Positions 15,635 through 22,347 are shown, numbered from the stretch's first letter. The stretch: DNA of 34,924 bases from DATAQC01 sp046263055 (GCA_046263055.1 JBHELO010000029.1:1-34924), one strand, 5' to 3'. Numbers and translations are program-made. Notes: generated by a model not told the origin, from the sequence alone.

Positions 15635-16659
15635 CAGAAGACCACCTTGAGTACGCCGGTCAGGAGGATGTTGAACAGCGAGATGGGGATCAGGTACTTC
15701 CAGGCGAAGGTCTGCAGCTGGTCCTCGCGGAAGCGGGGGAACGTGAACCGGATCCAGAAGATGAGGAACGCCACCAGCATGACCTTCACGCCGAGCACCA
15801 CCGGGCCCAGCAGGTCGGCCATGAGCCCGTGCTTGAAGAGCGGCTGGTACCAGCCACCCAGGTACAGGGTGGCGGCGATGCCGGCCAGGGCGAAGGCGGT
15901 GCCGAACTCGGAGATGAAGAAGAAGAGGAAGCGGAAGCCGGTGTACTCGGTCATGAACCCGGCCACCAGCTCGGACTCGGCCACCGGCATGTCGAACGGG
16001 GTCTGGCTCAGCTCGGCCTGGGCGGCGGCCACGAAGAGCACGAACCCGATGATCTGGGTGAAGAGGAAGGGGTTGCCGATGAGGTGGATCCCGAAGATCC
16101 CCTGGTTGGCCTGGGCATGCACGATGCCCTGCAGGCTCATGGTGCCGGCCTCGATGACCACGCCCACCACCGCCAGCACGAGGGGCAGCTCGTAGGCGAT
16201 GAGCTGGCCGGCGGCCCGCAGCGCCCCCAGGAGGGAGTACTTGTTGGCCGACGACCACCCGGCCATGAGAACCCCCACCACTGAGAGGGACGAGACGGCC
16301 AGGGCGAAGAAGATCCCGACGTCGAGGTTCTGGACGACCAGCCGGGGCCCGGCCGGCACGACCACATAGATCAGGAAGGTGGAGACGAGGATGACGAGGG
16401 GAGCGAGGGCGAACACCCGGCGGTCGGCCTCGGCCGGGATGATGTCCTCCTTCTGGATGAACTTGATCCCGTCGCCGATGAGCTGGAACCAGCCGTGGAA
16501 GCCGCCCGGCTCCATGGGCCCCAGCCGGCTCTGCATGTGGGCCATCATCTTCAACAGGAAGACGTAGCCCAAGATGATGGCGCCGGCAGGGACGATGGAG
16601 AGCACCACCACCGTCTTGATGGTGGTGACCTGCCAGTAGCTCAGGTTGACGGCCAGCAT
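15634..16659 (-). CDS. nuoH: NADH-quinone oxidoreductase subunit H, cluster 1
   Basis: A 341-residue quinone-site membrane subunit of about eight helices. Typical segments are MQSRLGPMEPGGFHGWFQLI, GDGIKFIQKEDIIPAEADRRVF, AQAELSQTPFDMPVAESELV and GFMTEYTGFRFLFFFISEF, carrying the charged residues of the E-channel. It is the first gene of the HIJKLMN cluster. The ATG at 16659 has GGGAG about 10 nt upstream. A strong inverted repeat lies about 64 nt before the start. The sequence is only moderately similar to the cluster 2 NuoH (for example MQSRLGPMEPGGFHG against MQSRIGPDRAGPWG). Confidence 0.96.
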   Translation of the reverse strand: MLAVNLSYWQVTTIKTVVVLSIVPAGAIILGYVFLLKMMAHMQSRLGPMEPGGFHGWFQLIGDGIKFIQKEDIIPAEADRRVFALAPLVILVSTFLIYVVVPAGPRLVVQNLDVGIFFALAVSSLSVVGVLMAGWSSANKYSLLGALRAAGQLIAYELPLVLAVVGVVIEAGTMSLQGIVHAQANQGIFGIHLIGNPFLFTQIIGFVLFVAAAQAELSQTPFDMPVAESELVAGFMTEYTGFRFLFFFISEFGTAFALAGIAATLYLGGWYQPLFKHGLMADLLGPVVLGVKVMLVAFLIFWIRFTFPRFREDQLQTFAWKYLIPISLFNILLTGVLKVVF

Positions 16660-16722
16660 GCCTCAGCGGCTCCCGGGGGCAGCACAGGCCGTTCGCACGG
16701 CCGGGACACTACAGAAGGGCTT

Positions 16723-16760
16723 CACGCGCCCGCCACATAGGCTGTGGTGGCGGGCGTGTG
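16723..16760. promoter_or_regulatory. Long inverted repeat upstream of nuoH (cluster 1)
   Basis: CACGCGCCCGCCAC and GTGGCGGGCGTGTG form a 14-bp stem (one G-T) around the 10-nt loop ATAGGCTGTG. It ends about 64 nt before the nuoH ATG. It may be an operator for the nuoHIJKLMN cluster or a hairpin in its leader. No clear -10/-35 pair could be set beside it. Confidence 0.5.
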
Positions 16761-16900
16761 ACCGGCCTCGGCCCCGGGGGCCTTGGGGCCGGCCCCTCGG
16801 CGGTCCTCGACCACGGCACGTCCACCCGCACCATCCCGGCGCCCCTGTGGAAAGCCCTGGTCGTGGCGACGAGCACCGCCGGTTCCTCGCCCGCCTTGGC
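16758..16900 (+). pseudogene. Remnant of a DUF222/HNH endonuclease (13E12-type) gene
   Basis: The frame from GTG 16758 reads GPSAVLDHGTSTRTIPAPLW and KALVV, which resembles the segment just before the HNH domain of DUF222 proteins (commonly TRTIPxxxxxALVVRDxHCRFPGC). At about 16866 one base appears lost; in the next frame the text continues RDEH-like as GDEHRRFLAR, where the usual CRFPGC cysteines have become arginines. The rest of the endonuclease is missing. Such genes are abundant and repetitive in actinobacteria. This is a short decayed piece, recognised by motif memory only. Confidence 0.5.
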
Positions 16901-17174
16901 GCCGACGCCACCTTGGCGGCCACCGACCGGGCCGGCACCGTGCGGATCATCCTTTCACCACGAGCCCTGCCCCTCTGGCGCAGAGGCCCACGGATCGCGC
17001 AGGCCGGCCAGCCGTCAGGAGGCCCGACCACCTGCCCGCCCACCGGGCCGCGGTGAAGATCGTGCAGCCGGCGGACGCGCCCGGCAGGCCGTCGATAGCA
17101 AGTGATCGGATCGGTCCGATGACATCGGGGGCCGGGACGCGTCATACCGCCAGGACCGGAGCGAGGAGGGCGAG
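16901..17174. other. Intergenic sequence before the RibD/DHFR-fold gene
   Basis: No gene is recognised. One frame reads LGADATLAATDRAGTVRIIL, which may be more of the DUF222 remnant. A short inverted repeat ATCGGA-TCGG-TCCGAT (17105-17120) lies 55 nt before the next start and could be an operator. GAGGAGGG just before 17175 is the ribosome binding site. Confidence 0.4.
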
Positions 17175-17741
17175 ATGGGCAAGCTGGTGGTGACGGAGTT
17201 CGTGTCGATCGACGGGGTGTTCGAGGACCCGGGCGGCGCCGAGGGCTACGAGCACGGCGGCTGGACCTTCGAGTACGACCGGGGTGACGAGGGCAACCGG
17301 TTCAAGCTCGACGAGGTCATGGACGCCGGGGCGCACCTCCTCGGCCGGGTGACCTATGAGGGGTTCGCGGCGGCGTGGCCGTCCAGGCAGGACGAGTTCG
17401 CCGACAAGCTCAACTCCGACCCGAAATACGTCGTGTCGACCACGCTGCACGACCCGACGTGGGCCAACACGACGGTGATCTCCGGGAACGTCGCCGAGGA
17501 GATCGCCAAGCTGAAGGACGCCATCGGCGGGCCCGTGCTCGTGGCCGGCAGCGGGACGCTGGTGGGCACACTGCTCGCCCACCGTCTGGTCGACGAGCTG
17601 CGGCTCATGGTCTTCCCGACGGTCCTGGGCCGTGGCAGGCGCCTGTTCCCCGACGGGATCGACCGGCTCAAGTTCCGGGTGGCCGACGCCAGGGCGGTGG
17701 GTGCCGACGGCGTCCAGGTGGTCACCTATCGGTCCGCCTGA
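17175..17741 (+). CDS. Dihydrofolate reductase family protein (RibD C-terminal fold)
   Basis: A 188-residue soluble protein starting MGKLVVTEFVSIDGVFEDPG, the typical N-terminus of the RibD_C/YyaP-YwjB group of NAD(P)H-dependent reductase-fold proteins. Further family marks are HLLGRVTYEGFAAAWPS, KYVVSTTLHDPTWANTTVI, PVLVAGSGTLVGTLLAHRLVDELRL and VFPTVLGRGRRLFPDG. Members occur as stand-alone genes and the substrate is rarely known; this is not the housekeeping FolA. The ATG at 17175 has a strong GAGGAGGG. It is upstream of the small-protein/globin cluster on the same strand, but 207 nt and at least one hairpin separate them. Confidence 0.9.
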   Translation: MGKLVVTEFVSIDGVFEDPGGAEGYEHGGWTFEYDRGDEGNRFKLDEVMDAGAHLLGRVTYEGFAAAWPSRQDEFADKLNSDPKYVVSTTLHDPTWANTTVISGNVAEEIAKLKDAIGGPVLVAGSGTLVGTLLAHRLVDELRLMVFPTVLGRGRRLFPDGIDRLKFRVADARAVGADGVQVVTYRSA

Positions 17742-17761
17742 GAGAGGACCGAGCTACCGGA

Positions 17762-17777
17762 CCGCCGACCGCGGCGG
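17762..17777 (+). terminator. Hairpin after the RibD/DHFR-fold gene
   Basis: CCGCCG-ACCG-CGGCGG is a perfect 6-bp stem 20 nt past the stop, without a U run. A second perfect hairpin, TTTCCG-TGC-CGGAAA, lies at 17885-17899, closer to the next gene. Either may end or modulate transcription between the two units. Confidence 0.35.
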
Positions 17778-17948
17778 AGGCATCAGGAAGCTGACGACGC
17801 GCCGCCCGGAGGCGGGAGGCTGACCGGCGGGCGAGACGGGCGTCACACCATTTCAGGCAGCTGTGAGGCACCGGTCATCCGGGCTTTCCGTGCCGGAAAC
17901 CGATCCGTCACCAGAGGCGGGTTGGATCTGGTGCATGGAGCGAACGAG

Positions 17949-18170
17949 ATGACGGCCTTCGCGGCCGGAGGATGGTGGGTCGGCTTCGGCGTGGCCGGCG
18001 CCGGGATCGCGGTGCTGGCCGCACTCGTCGTGGCGGTGGTGGCCGCCGTCAACCACTTGGAGCGCGTGGCGGGGTCGATCGTCGGGGGCCTGGACGCCGC
18101 CGCCGACGCCACCCGCCCCCTGCTCGACCTGGTGGAGGTCAACGAGGGCCTGGCCGCCCTCACGGACTGA
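17949..18170 (+). CDS. Small single-helix membrane protein (cluster gene 1)
   Basis: Not recognised. The protein has 73 residues: a short N-terminus (MTAFAAGGWW), one long hydrophobic segment (VGFGVAGAGIAVLAALVVAVV, about 11-33) and a helical tail HLERVAGSIVGGLDAAADAT ending EGLAALTD with regular hydrophobic spacing. I chose ATG 17949 because GGAG lies 8 nt before it; an ATG at 17922 in the same frame is possible. It is the first gene of a plus-strand run of small membrane proteins around a truncated globin. The next start is 40 nt downstream. Confidence 0.65.
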   Translation: MTAFAAGGWWVGFGVAGAGIAVLAALVVAVVAAVNHLERVAGSIVGGLDAAADATRPLLDLVEVNEGLAALTD

Positions 18171-18210
18171 GCCGGCTCAACCTGCGGAACGACTGAGAGA
18201 AAGGAGAGGC

Positions 18211-18450
18211 GTGTCCTCGGAGACGCAACTGCTGTGGGAGATCGCCGTTGCCCTGGGCGCGGTCGTGGTGGTGGTGGTCGTCCTCCTCCTGGCTCTACTC
18301 CGGGAGTCGGTGGCCAACCTCGAGGGCCTGGTGGGCCGGGTGTGGTCGTCGGCCGTGGGAGTGTTCGTGCACACCGTGAGCGTCGGCCGGCAGGTAGGCA
18401 AGGCCGAAGGCTCGGTCCGCACCCTGACCGGAACGGGAGCCGAAAGGTGA
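18211..18450 (+). CDS. Small single-helix membrane protein (cluster gene 2)
   Basis: Not recognised. A 79-residue protein from GTG 18211 with a very good ribosome binding site (AAAGGAGAGG). The order is an acidic start MSSETQLLWE, a strong transmembrane segment IAVALGAVVVVVVVLLLALL (about 11-30) and a tail LRESVANLEGLVGRVWSSAV that looks amphipathic, ending in a basic/Thr-rich stretch. With this charge pattern the tail is probably cytoplasmic. Its stop overlaps the next start (GTGA), showing translational coupling. Confidence 0.7.
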   Translation: MSSETQLLWEIAVALGAVVVVVVVLLLALLRESVANLEGLVGRVWSSAVGVFVHTVSVGRQVGKAEGSVRTLTGTGAER

Positions 18451-18659
18451 CCGCCACTCTGGTGGCCGCCAGCGTGGTCGTGATCGTGGGCCTGGTGGCC
18501 GTGCTGGCCGCCTTCCTCTGGGTCATCGGCTCCAGCGTGGAGCGCATGGCGACGGTGCTGGGCAAGCAGGTGGCGCCGGGCGCCGCGGCGGTGGCCGGCC
18601 ACGTGGCCGCCATGAGCCCCGCCATCGATCGCCTGGGCGCGGCCATCTCCGACCTCTGA
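18447..18659 (+). CDS. Small single-helix membrane protein (cluster gene 3)
   Basis: Not recognised. A 70-residue protein from GTG 18447, overlapping the previous gene by four bases. One transmembrane segment (LVAASVVVIVGLVAVLAAFLW, about 5-25) is followed by an Ala-rich helical tail: VIGSSVERMATVLGKQVAPG then HVAAMSPAIDRLGAAISDL. The tail end resembles that of cluster gene 5 (MSPAIDRLGAAISDL against LAPTIGRITTAVGRL), which suggests distant paralogy. A Shine-Dalgarno-like GAAAGGAAG for the globin gene follows. Confidence 0.65.
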   Translation: MTATLVAASVVVIVGLVAVLAAFLWVIGSSVERMATVLGKQVAPGAAAVAGHVAAMSPAIDRLGAAISDL

Positions 18660-18700
18660 CGCCCGACACCCGAACCCGACACCGAAAGGAAGCGGACTGA

Positions 18701-19078
18701 ATGACGACGATCTACGAGGAGATCGGAGGAGCGCCGGCCGTCAACGCCGTGGTCGACGCCTTCTACGAGCGCCTGGTGGCCGACCCTCGGGTCAACCGGT
18801 ACTTCGAGGGCAAGGACCTCGCCCGCCTGAAGGCCCACCAACGGGCCCTGGTCACCGTCGCCCTGGGCGGCGTGACCGAGACCTACACCGGCCGGCTGAT
18901 GGGGCCGGCCCACACCGGCATGGGCATCACCGACGAGGCCTTCGACATCGTGCTCGACCACCTCGAAGCGGTGATGCTGGAGGCCGGCGTCCGGTCCACC
19001 ACGGTGGGCAAGGTCATGGCCATCCTCGACCCGCTGCGGTCCGACGTGGTCCAGGCACCCCGGCAGGTGGTGGCATGA
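18701..19078 (+). CDS. glbN: Group I truncated haemoglobin (trHbN-like)
   Basis: A 125-residue globin of the two-over-two type. By alignment with M. tuberculosis trHbN from memory: F21-Y22 (Y22 = B10), F35 (CD1), L43 (E7) and Q47 (E11) in LARLKAHQ, and the proximal histidine H71 (F8) in PAHTGMGIT. The tyrosine B10/glutamine E11 pair is the one that stabilises bound O2 and supports NO dioxygenation in mycobacterial trHbN. Expected role: O2-dependent conversion of NO to nitrate, or O2 delivery; inferred, not shown. It starts at ATG 18701 with GGAAG before it. Its stop overlaps the next small-protein gene (ATGA), so it is firmly part of this cluster. Confidence 0.93.
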   Translation: MTTIYEEIGGAPAVNAVVDAFYERLVADPRVNRYFEGKDLARLKAHQRALVTVALGGVTETYTGRLMGPAHTGMGITDEAFDIVLDHLEAVMLEAGVRSTTVGKVMAILDPLRSDVVQAPRQVVA

Positions 19079-19314
19079 GCGGCGGCGCCGAGGCCCTGTG
19101 GTGGGCGGGAGACGCGGTCGTTGTCGCCGTCATCCTCCCCGCCCTGGTGGTCCTGGCCGTGCGGATCATCAGGGCGTTGCGGGTGATCGGTTACGCCGCG
19201 GCCGACATCCGCTCGTCGGTGGCCACCGTGGCCCGGGGCGTGCCCGGGGCGATGGCGTCGCTCTCCGACGTCGCCGCCCGGTGCGAGCGCCTGGCCGACC
19301 GGGTCCCGGCGTGA
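19075..19314 (+). CDS. Small single-helix membrane protein (cluster gene 4)
   Basis: Not recognised. A 79-residue protein from ATG 19075, overlapping the globin stop by four bases, so its translation is coupled to the globin. One transmembrane segment (DAVVVAVILPALVVLAV, about 13-29) is followed by a basic RIIRALR and a long helical tail (GYAAADIRSSVATVARGVPG then AMASLSDVAARCERLADRV). The positive charges after the membrane helix predict a cytoplasmic tail. A single cysteine lies in the tail. Confidence 0.7.
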   Translation: MSGGAEALWWAGDAVVVAVILPALVVLAVRIIRALRVIGYAAADIRSSVATVARGVPGAMASLSDVAARCERLADRVPA

Positions 19315-19324
19315 GGAGGCGGCC

Positions 19325-19537
19325 GTGCCCGTCGTAGCCCTCGTCACCATCGCCATCGGGGGGGTGCTGGCCGCCACCCTGGTGGCGGCGGTGTCCGTCA
19401 TCCTCATCCAGCTCACCCGCACCAGCGCGGTCCTGGGCGACGTCGACGTCCTCCTCGCCGACCTGCCCCGGGCGCTGGCTCCCCTCGCCCCCACCATCGG
19501 CCGCATCACCACCGCCGTGGGCCGGTTGCGGCCGTAG
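19325..19537 (+). CDS. Small single-helix membrane protein (cluster gene 5)
   Basis: Not recognised. A 70-residue protein from GTG 19325 with GAGGAGG in front. The transmembrane segment VALVTIAIGGVLAATLVAAVSVILI (about 4-28) is followed by TRTSAVLGDVDVLLADLPRA and LAPLAPTIGRITTAVGRLRP. The layout (short N-terminus, one helix, hydrophobic-patterned tail of about 40 residues) is the same as in the other four. It is the last gene of the cluster, convergent with nuoD. Confidence 0.65.
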   Translation: MPVVALVTIAIGGVLAATLVAAVSVILIQLTRTSAVLGDVDVLLADLPRALAPLAPTIGRITTAVGRLRP

Positions 19538-19588
19538 CCGGCCGGCCACGCCCGGGCGGGCCCGGGGTGGGCGCTCGCCGTCCTCGTG

Positions 19589-19603
19589 GCAGCCGCAGGC
19601 TGC
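19589..19603 (+). terminator. Hairpin after the globin/small-protein cluster
   Basis: GCAGCC-GCA-GGCTGC is a perfect 6-bp stem, followed by TCTTAGC. It lies 51 nt past the last stop, between convergent transcription units. Confidence 0.4.
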
Positions 19604-19693
19604 TCTTAGCAGGGGTCCATGAGGGCCGAGGGGACGAGGGGCCGGAGCCTGCGATCGTCGTCCGTCACCCGCTCAGCACCGCCTCGTCGGGCG

Positions 19694-19706
19694 GGGGCGA
19701 AGCCCC
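19694..19706 (-). terminator. Hairpin directly after nuoD
   Basis: On the minus strand GGGGC-TTC-GCCCC starts 1 nt after the nuoD TGA. It is short but all G-C and occupies the end of the complex I cluster 2 transcript. There is no U tract. Confidence 0.45.
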
Positions 19707-19707
19707 G

Positions 19708-20880
19708 TCAGCGGTCGATGTCGCCGAGGATGAAGTACAGGCTCGACAGGATGGTGATGATGTCGGGCACGTACACGCCCCGGAGGATCCACGGGACGAT
19801 GGAGGTGTTGTTGAACGACGCCGAGCGGATCTTGCAGCGGAACGGGCCGAGGCCGCCCTGGCTGACCACGTAGTAGCCCATCTCGCCGAGGGGGTTCTCG
19901 GTGTGGGCCCACGCCTCCCCGGCCGGCACCTTGATGATGCGCGGGACCTTCGCCTGGATGGGCCCGGCCGGGAGGCCGTCGAGCATCTGGTCCACCATCT
20001 TGGTGGCCTCGCGGGTCTCCTGGAGGCGGACCCAGTAGCGGGCGAAGGAGTCGCCGTCGGGGTGGGTCCAGACCGTCCAGTCGAGGTCCTTCCACACCAG
20101 GGGCGACGGCGCGTCACGGCGCAGGTCCCAGTCGATCCCGCTGGCCCGGATGTTGGCGCCCGACAGCCCGTAGGACAGCCCGACGTCGGCGGGGATGACT
20201 CCCACGCCCCGGGTGCGGGCCTCGAAGATCTCGTTGCCCATGAGGAGGTCCTCGAGCTGGTCGCAGTAGCCGCGGATGCGGCCCATGACCTCGTGGGTCT
20301 CCGCCACCCACCCCCGGGGCAGGTCCTCCTTCAGGCCGCCGATGCGGTCGTAGTTGGGGTGGAACCGCCCGCCGGTGGCCGCCTCGATGAGGTTGAGCAC
20401 GTACTCCCGGTCGCGAAAGGCGAAGAACACCGGGGTGATGGCCCCCAGCTGCACACCCATCTCCCCGATGAACAGGGTGATGTTGGCGATTCGGCTGAGC
20501 TCGAACATGATCGTGCGGATGTACTGGGCCCGGGGCGGGGCCTCGACCTCCATGAGCTGCTCTGCGGCCAGGATGAACGGCACCTCGTTGGCGAACGAGG
20601 ACAGCCAGTCGATCCGGTTGATGAGAGTCGTGACCTGAGGGAAGGTGCGGACCTCGGTCAGCTTCTCGTAACCCCGGTGCATGTAGCCGCAGACGACGTC
20701 GGCCTGGACGACCTGCTCGCCGTCCAGGCGGGCGATGACCCGCAGCGTGCCGTGGGTGGCGGGGTGCTGGGGGCCGAGGTTGAGGGTCATCTCCTCGGTC
20801 TGCAGCTCGACGTTCATGCGGGCGTCGGCCGCCTGGGCGGCGATGTAGGCCATGCGCTGGCTCTCGGTGACGGCGGTCAT
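19708..20880 (-). CDS. nuoD: NADH-quinone oxidoreductase subunit D
   Basis: A 390-residue subunit of the Q module, related to the large subunit of [NiFe] hydrogenases and forming the quinone pocket with NuoB. Marks include MTLNLGPQHPATHG (H39, H43), CGYMHRGYEKLTEVRTFPQ (H68, R69), RIDWLSSFANEVPF, DVGLSYGLSGANIRASGIDWDLR and the C-terminal DIITILSSLYFILGDIDR. The HRGxEKL segment probably contains or lies near the arginine methylated by NDUFAF7 in mitochondria, relevant because midA is in this window. The ATG at 20880 overlaps the nuoC stop by four bases; longer upstream extensions of the frame lie inside nuoC. It is the last gene of cluster 2 as transcribed and the only nuoD here. Confidence 0.96.
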   Translation of the reverse strand: MTAVTESQRMAYIAAQAADARMNVELQTEEMTLNLGPQHPATHGTLRVIARLDGEQVVQADVVCGYMHRGYEKLTEVRTFPQVTTLINRIDWLSSFANEVPFILAAEQLMEVEAPPRAQYIRTIMFELSRIANITLFIGEMGVQLGAITPVFFAFRDREYVLNLIEAATGGRFHPNYDRIGGLKEDLPRGWVAETHEVMGRIRGYCDQLEDLLMGNEIFEARTRGVGVIPADVGLSYGLSGANIRASGIDWDLRRDAPSPLVWKDLDWTVWTHPDGDSFARYWVRLQETREATKMVDQMLDGLPAGPIQAKVPRIIKVPAGEAWAHTENPLGEMGYYVVSQGGLGPFRCKIRSASFNNTSIVPWILRGVYVPDIITILSSLYFILGDIDR

Positions 20881-21839
20881 GCCTCCCCTCCCTCGGCCGT
20901 GGCGGCCGCCGGCTCCGCCTCGTCGGTGGCCGAGGCGGGCATGGGCTCCACGTCCACCAGGCCGGGCCACGGCTTCACCTCGCGGGCGAGCAGCGGGTAG
21001 TCCTTGCGCAGCGGGAAGCCCTCGAACTCACCGGGCAGGTAGAGGTGGACGAGGTGGGGGTGGCCGACGAAGTCGAACCCGAACATCTCCCAGGTCTCCC
21101 GCTCGTGCCAGTCGGCGCCGGCGTAGACCGTGGACCACGACTCCACTGCGGGGGCGTCCTCGTCCAGGTCGGCCTTGAGGATGATGCCCAGGTGGTCCCG
21201 CAGGGAGTACAGGCGGGCGAAGACCTGGAAGCGGGAGTCGCCGCCGGCGTACCCGGTCCGCGGGGCGTCGGATCCGGGGGCGGCGGCGCCATCGCCGTCG
21301 CCGGAGCCCGAGGGCGCCTCCGCCGGCTCCACCTCGGCGGTCGCCGGGTAGGCGGCATCGGCCTGGTCGGCCTCCTCGTCCTCGGCCACCTCCGACGCCA
21401 CCTCGCCCCGCATCACCGACGTGGAGGGCGCCCAGTCGAGCCCGGACAGGAAGCAGAAGTAGTCGAAGCCGACCGACCGGCAGGCCTCGGCGGTGCGCCG
21501 CCACGCCTCCGACCGGACTCGCAACCACACGTCGCCCCGGTGCTGCTCGGTGGCCACCAGGTCGTCACCCAGCTCGGCGGCCAAGGCATCGAGCACCACC
21601 CGCAGGCGGTCGTCCATCGGCGCCGGGTCGGGCTCGACGGGTGTCTCGGCGACGGCGGGCTCGGCCGCCGAACCGGTATCGGGCTCGACGGGTGTCTCGG
21701 CGACGGCGGGCTCGGCCGCTGAACCGGTATCGGGCTCGGCTCCCGAGCCGGCAGCGGCAGCCGCCGGCCCGACGGATCCGGCAGCGGCGGGCCCGGTGCC
21801 GGCGGGCTCGGCGCCCTCCGAAGCCCCCCCGTCACCCAC
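20877..21839 (-). CDS. nuoC: NADH-quinone oxidoreductase subunit C, with two low-complexity insertions
   Basis: A 320-residue protein, longer than usual for a stand-alone NuoC. The conserved parts are residues 76-140 (DDRLRVVLDALAAELGDDLV to FDYFCFLSGLDW) and 202-290, including the signature ERETWEMFGFDFVGHPHLV. Two extra regions stand out: residues 1-75, rich in Ala, Glu, Pro and Gly with a 17-residue tandem duplication, and 141-200, an acidic Ala/Glu/Gly/Asp loop placed before FQVFARLYSLRDH. GTG 21839 overlaps nuoB by 8 nt and was chosen as the first start clear of the nuoB core; ATG 21617 (MDDRLRVV) would remove the first extra region and is a real alternative. Confidence 0.88.
   Translation of the reverse strand: MGDGGASEGAEPAGTGPAAAGSVGPAAAAAGSGAEPDTGSAAEPAVAETPVEPDTGSAAEPAVAETPVEPDPAPMDDRLRVVLDALAAELGDDLVATEQHRGDVWLRVRSEAWRRTAEACRSVGFDYFCFLSGLDWAPSTSVMRGEVASEVAEDEEADQADAAYPATAEVEPAEAPSGSGDGDGAAAPGSDAPRTGYAGGDSRFQVFARLYSLRDHLGIILKADLDEDAPAVESWSTVYAGADWHERETWEMFGFDFVGHPHLVHLYLPGEFEGFPLRKDYPLLAREVKPWPGLVDVEPMPASATDEAEPAAATAEGGEA
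21630..21731. repeat. 51-bp tandem duplication in the 5' part of nuoC
   Basis: Units 21630-21680 and 21681-21731 are identical except for one base. In the nuoC frame each encodes EPDTGSAAEPAVAETPV. The near identity points to a recent duplication. It matters only if translation starts at GTG 21839. Confidence 0.92.
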
Positions 21840-22347
21840 CGACGACAATGGGCTCCCCTCGCCAGCGCTCGGCCATGTCCTCGTCCTGGATGCGCTTCTG
21901 GAGCAGCACGATGCCCTCGAGCAGAGCCTCGGGGCGTGGTGGGCAGCCGGGCACGTAGACGTCGACGGGGATGATCTGGTCGACACCCTTGGTGACCGAG
22001 TAGGAGTCCCAGTACGGGCCGCCGCAGTTGGCGCACGACCCCATGGAGATCACGTACTTGGGGTCGGGCATCTGCTCCCAGAGCCGGCGGATGGCGGGGG
22101 CCATCTTGTCGGTGACGGTGCCGGAGATCACCACCAGGTCGGCCTGGCGGGGCCCGGCCGGGAACGGGATGACGCCCAGGCGCATGACGTCGTAGCGGGG
22201 GGACCCGAAGGCGGCTCCCATCTCGATGGCGCAGCAGGCCAGCCCCCACTGGTACACCCAGAGGGAGTACTTGCGGCTGTAGTTGAGGAGCCAGGTGAGG
22301 GGCTTGAAGGCCTTGCCCGACAGGCCCCCCCGCTCGACTACACCCAC
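21832..22347 (-). CDS. nuoB: NADH-quinone oxidoreductase subunit B (cluster N2)
   Basis: A 171-residue subunit carrying the terminal [4Fe-4S] cluster N2. Ligands are the tandem cysteines C38-C39 in GLACCAIEM, C105 in GSCANCGG and C135 in YVPGCPPRPEALLEG. The family segment RYDVMRLGVIPFPAGPRQAD is present. The start is GTG 22347, overlapping the nuoA stop by 10 nt; upstream extensions of the frame run through nuoA and are not meaningful. The protein ends shortly after RWRGEPIVVGG. It is the only nuoB in the window. Confidence 0.96.
   Translation of the reverse strand: MGVVERGGLSGKAFKPLTWLLNYSRKYSLWVYQWGLACCAIEMGAAFGSPRYDVMRLGVIPFPAGPRQADLVVISGTVTDKMAPAIRRLWEQMPDPKYVISMGSCANCGGPYWDSYSVTKGVDQIIPVDVYVPGCPPRPEALLEGIVLLQKRIQDEDMAERWRGEPIVVGG

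Noticed and set aside
15155..16258. A 367-codon frame that would extend NuoI upstream
   Set aside because: The extension lies inside nuoH; the NuoI family N-terminus starts at ATG 15634. The same holds for 28920-30650.
17175..17741. Assigning the RibD/DHFR-fold gene as folA or ribD
   Set aside because: The sequence matches the stand-alone YyaP/YwjB-like group and no folate or riboflavin genes are beside it.
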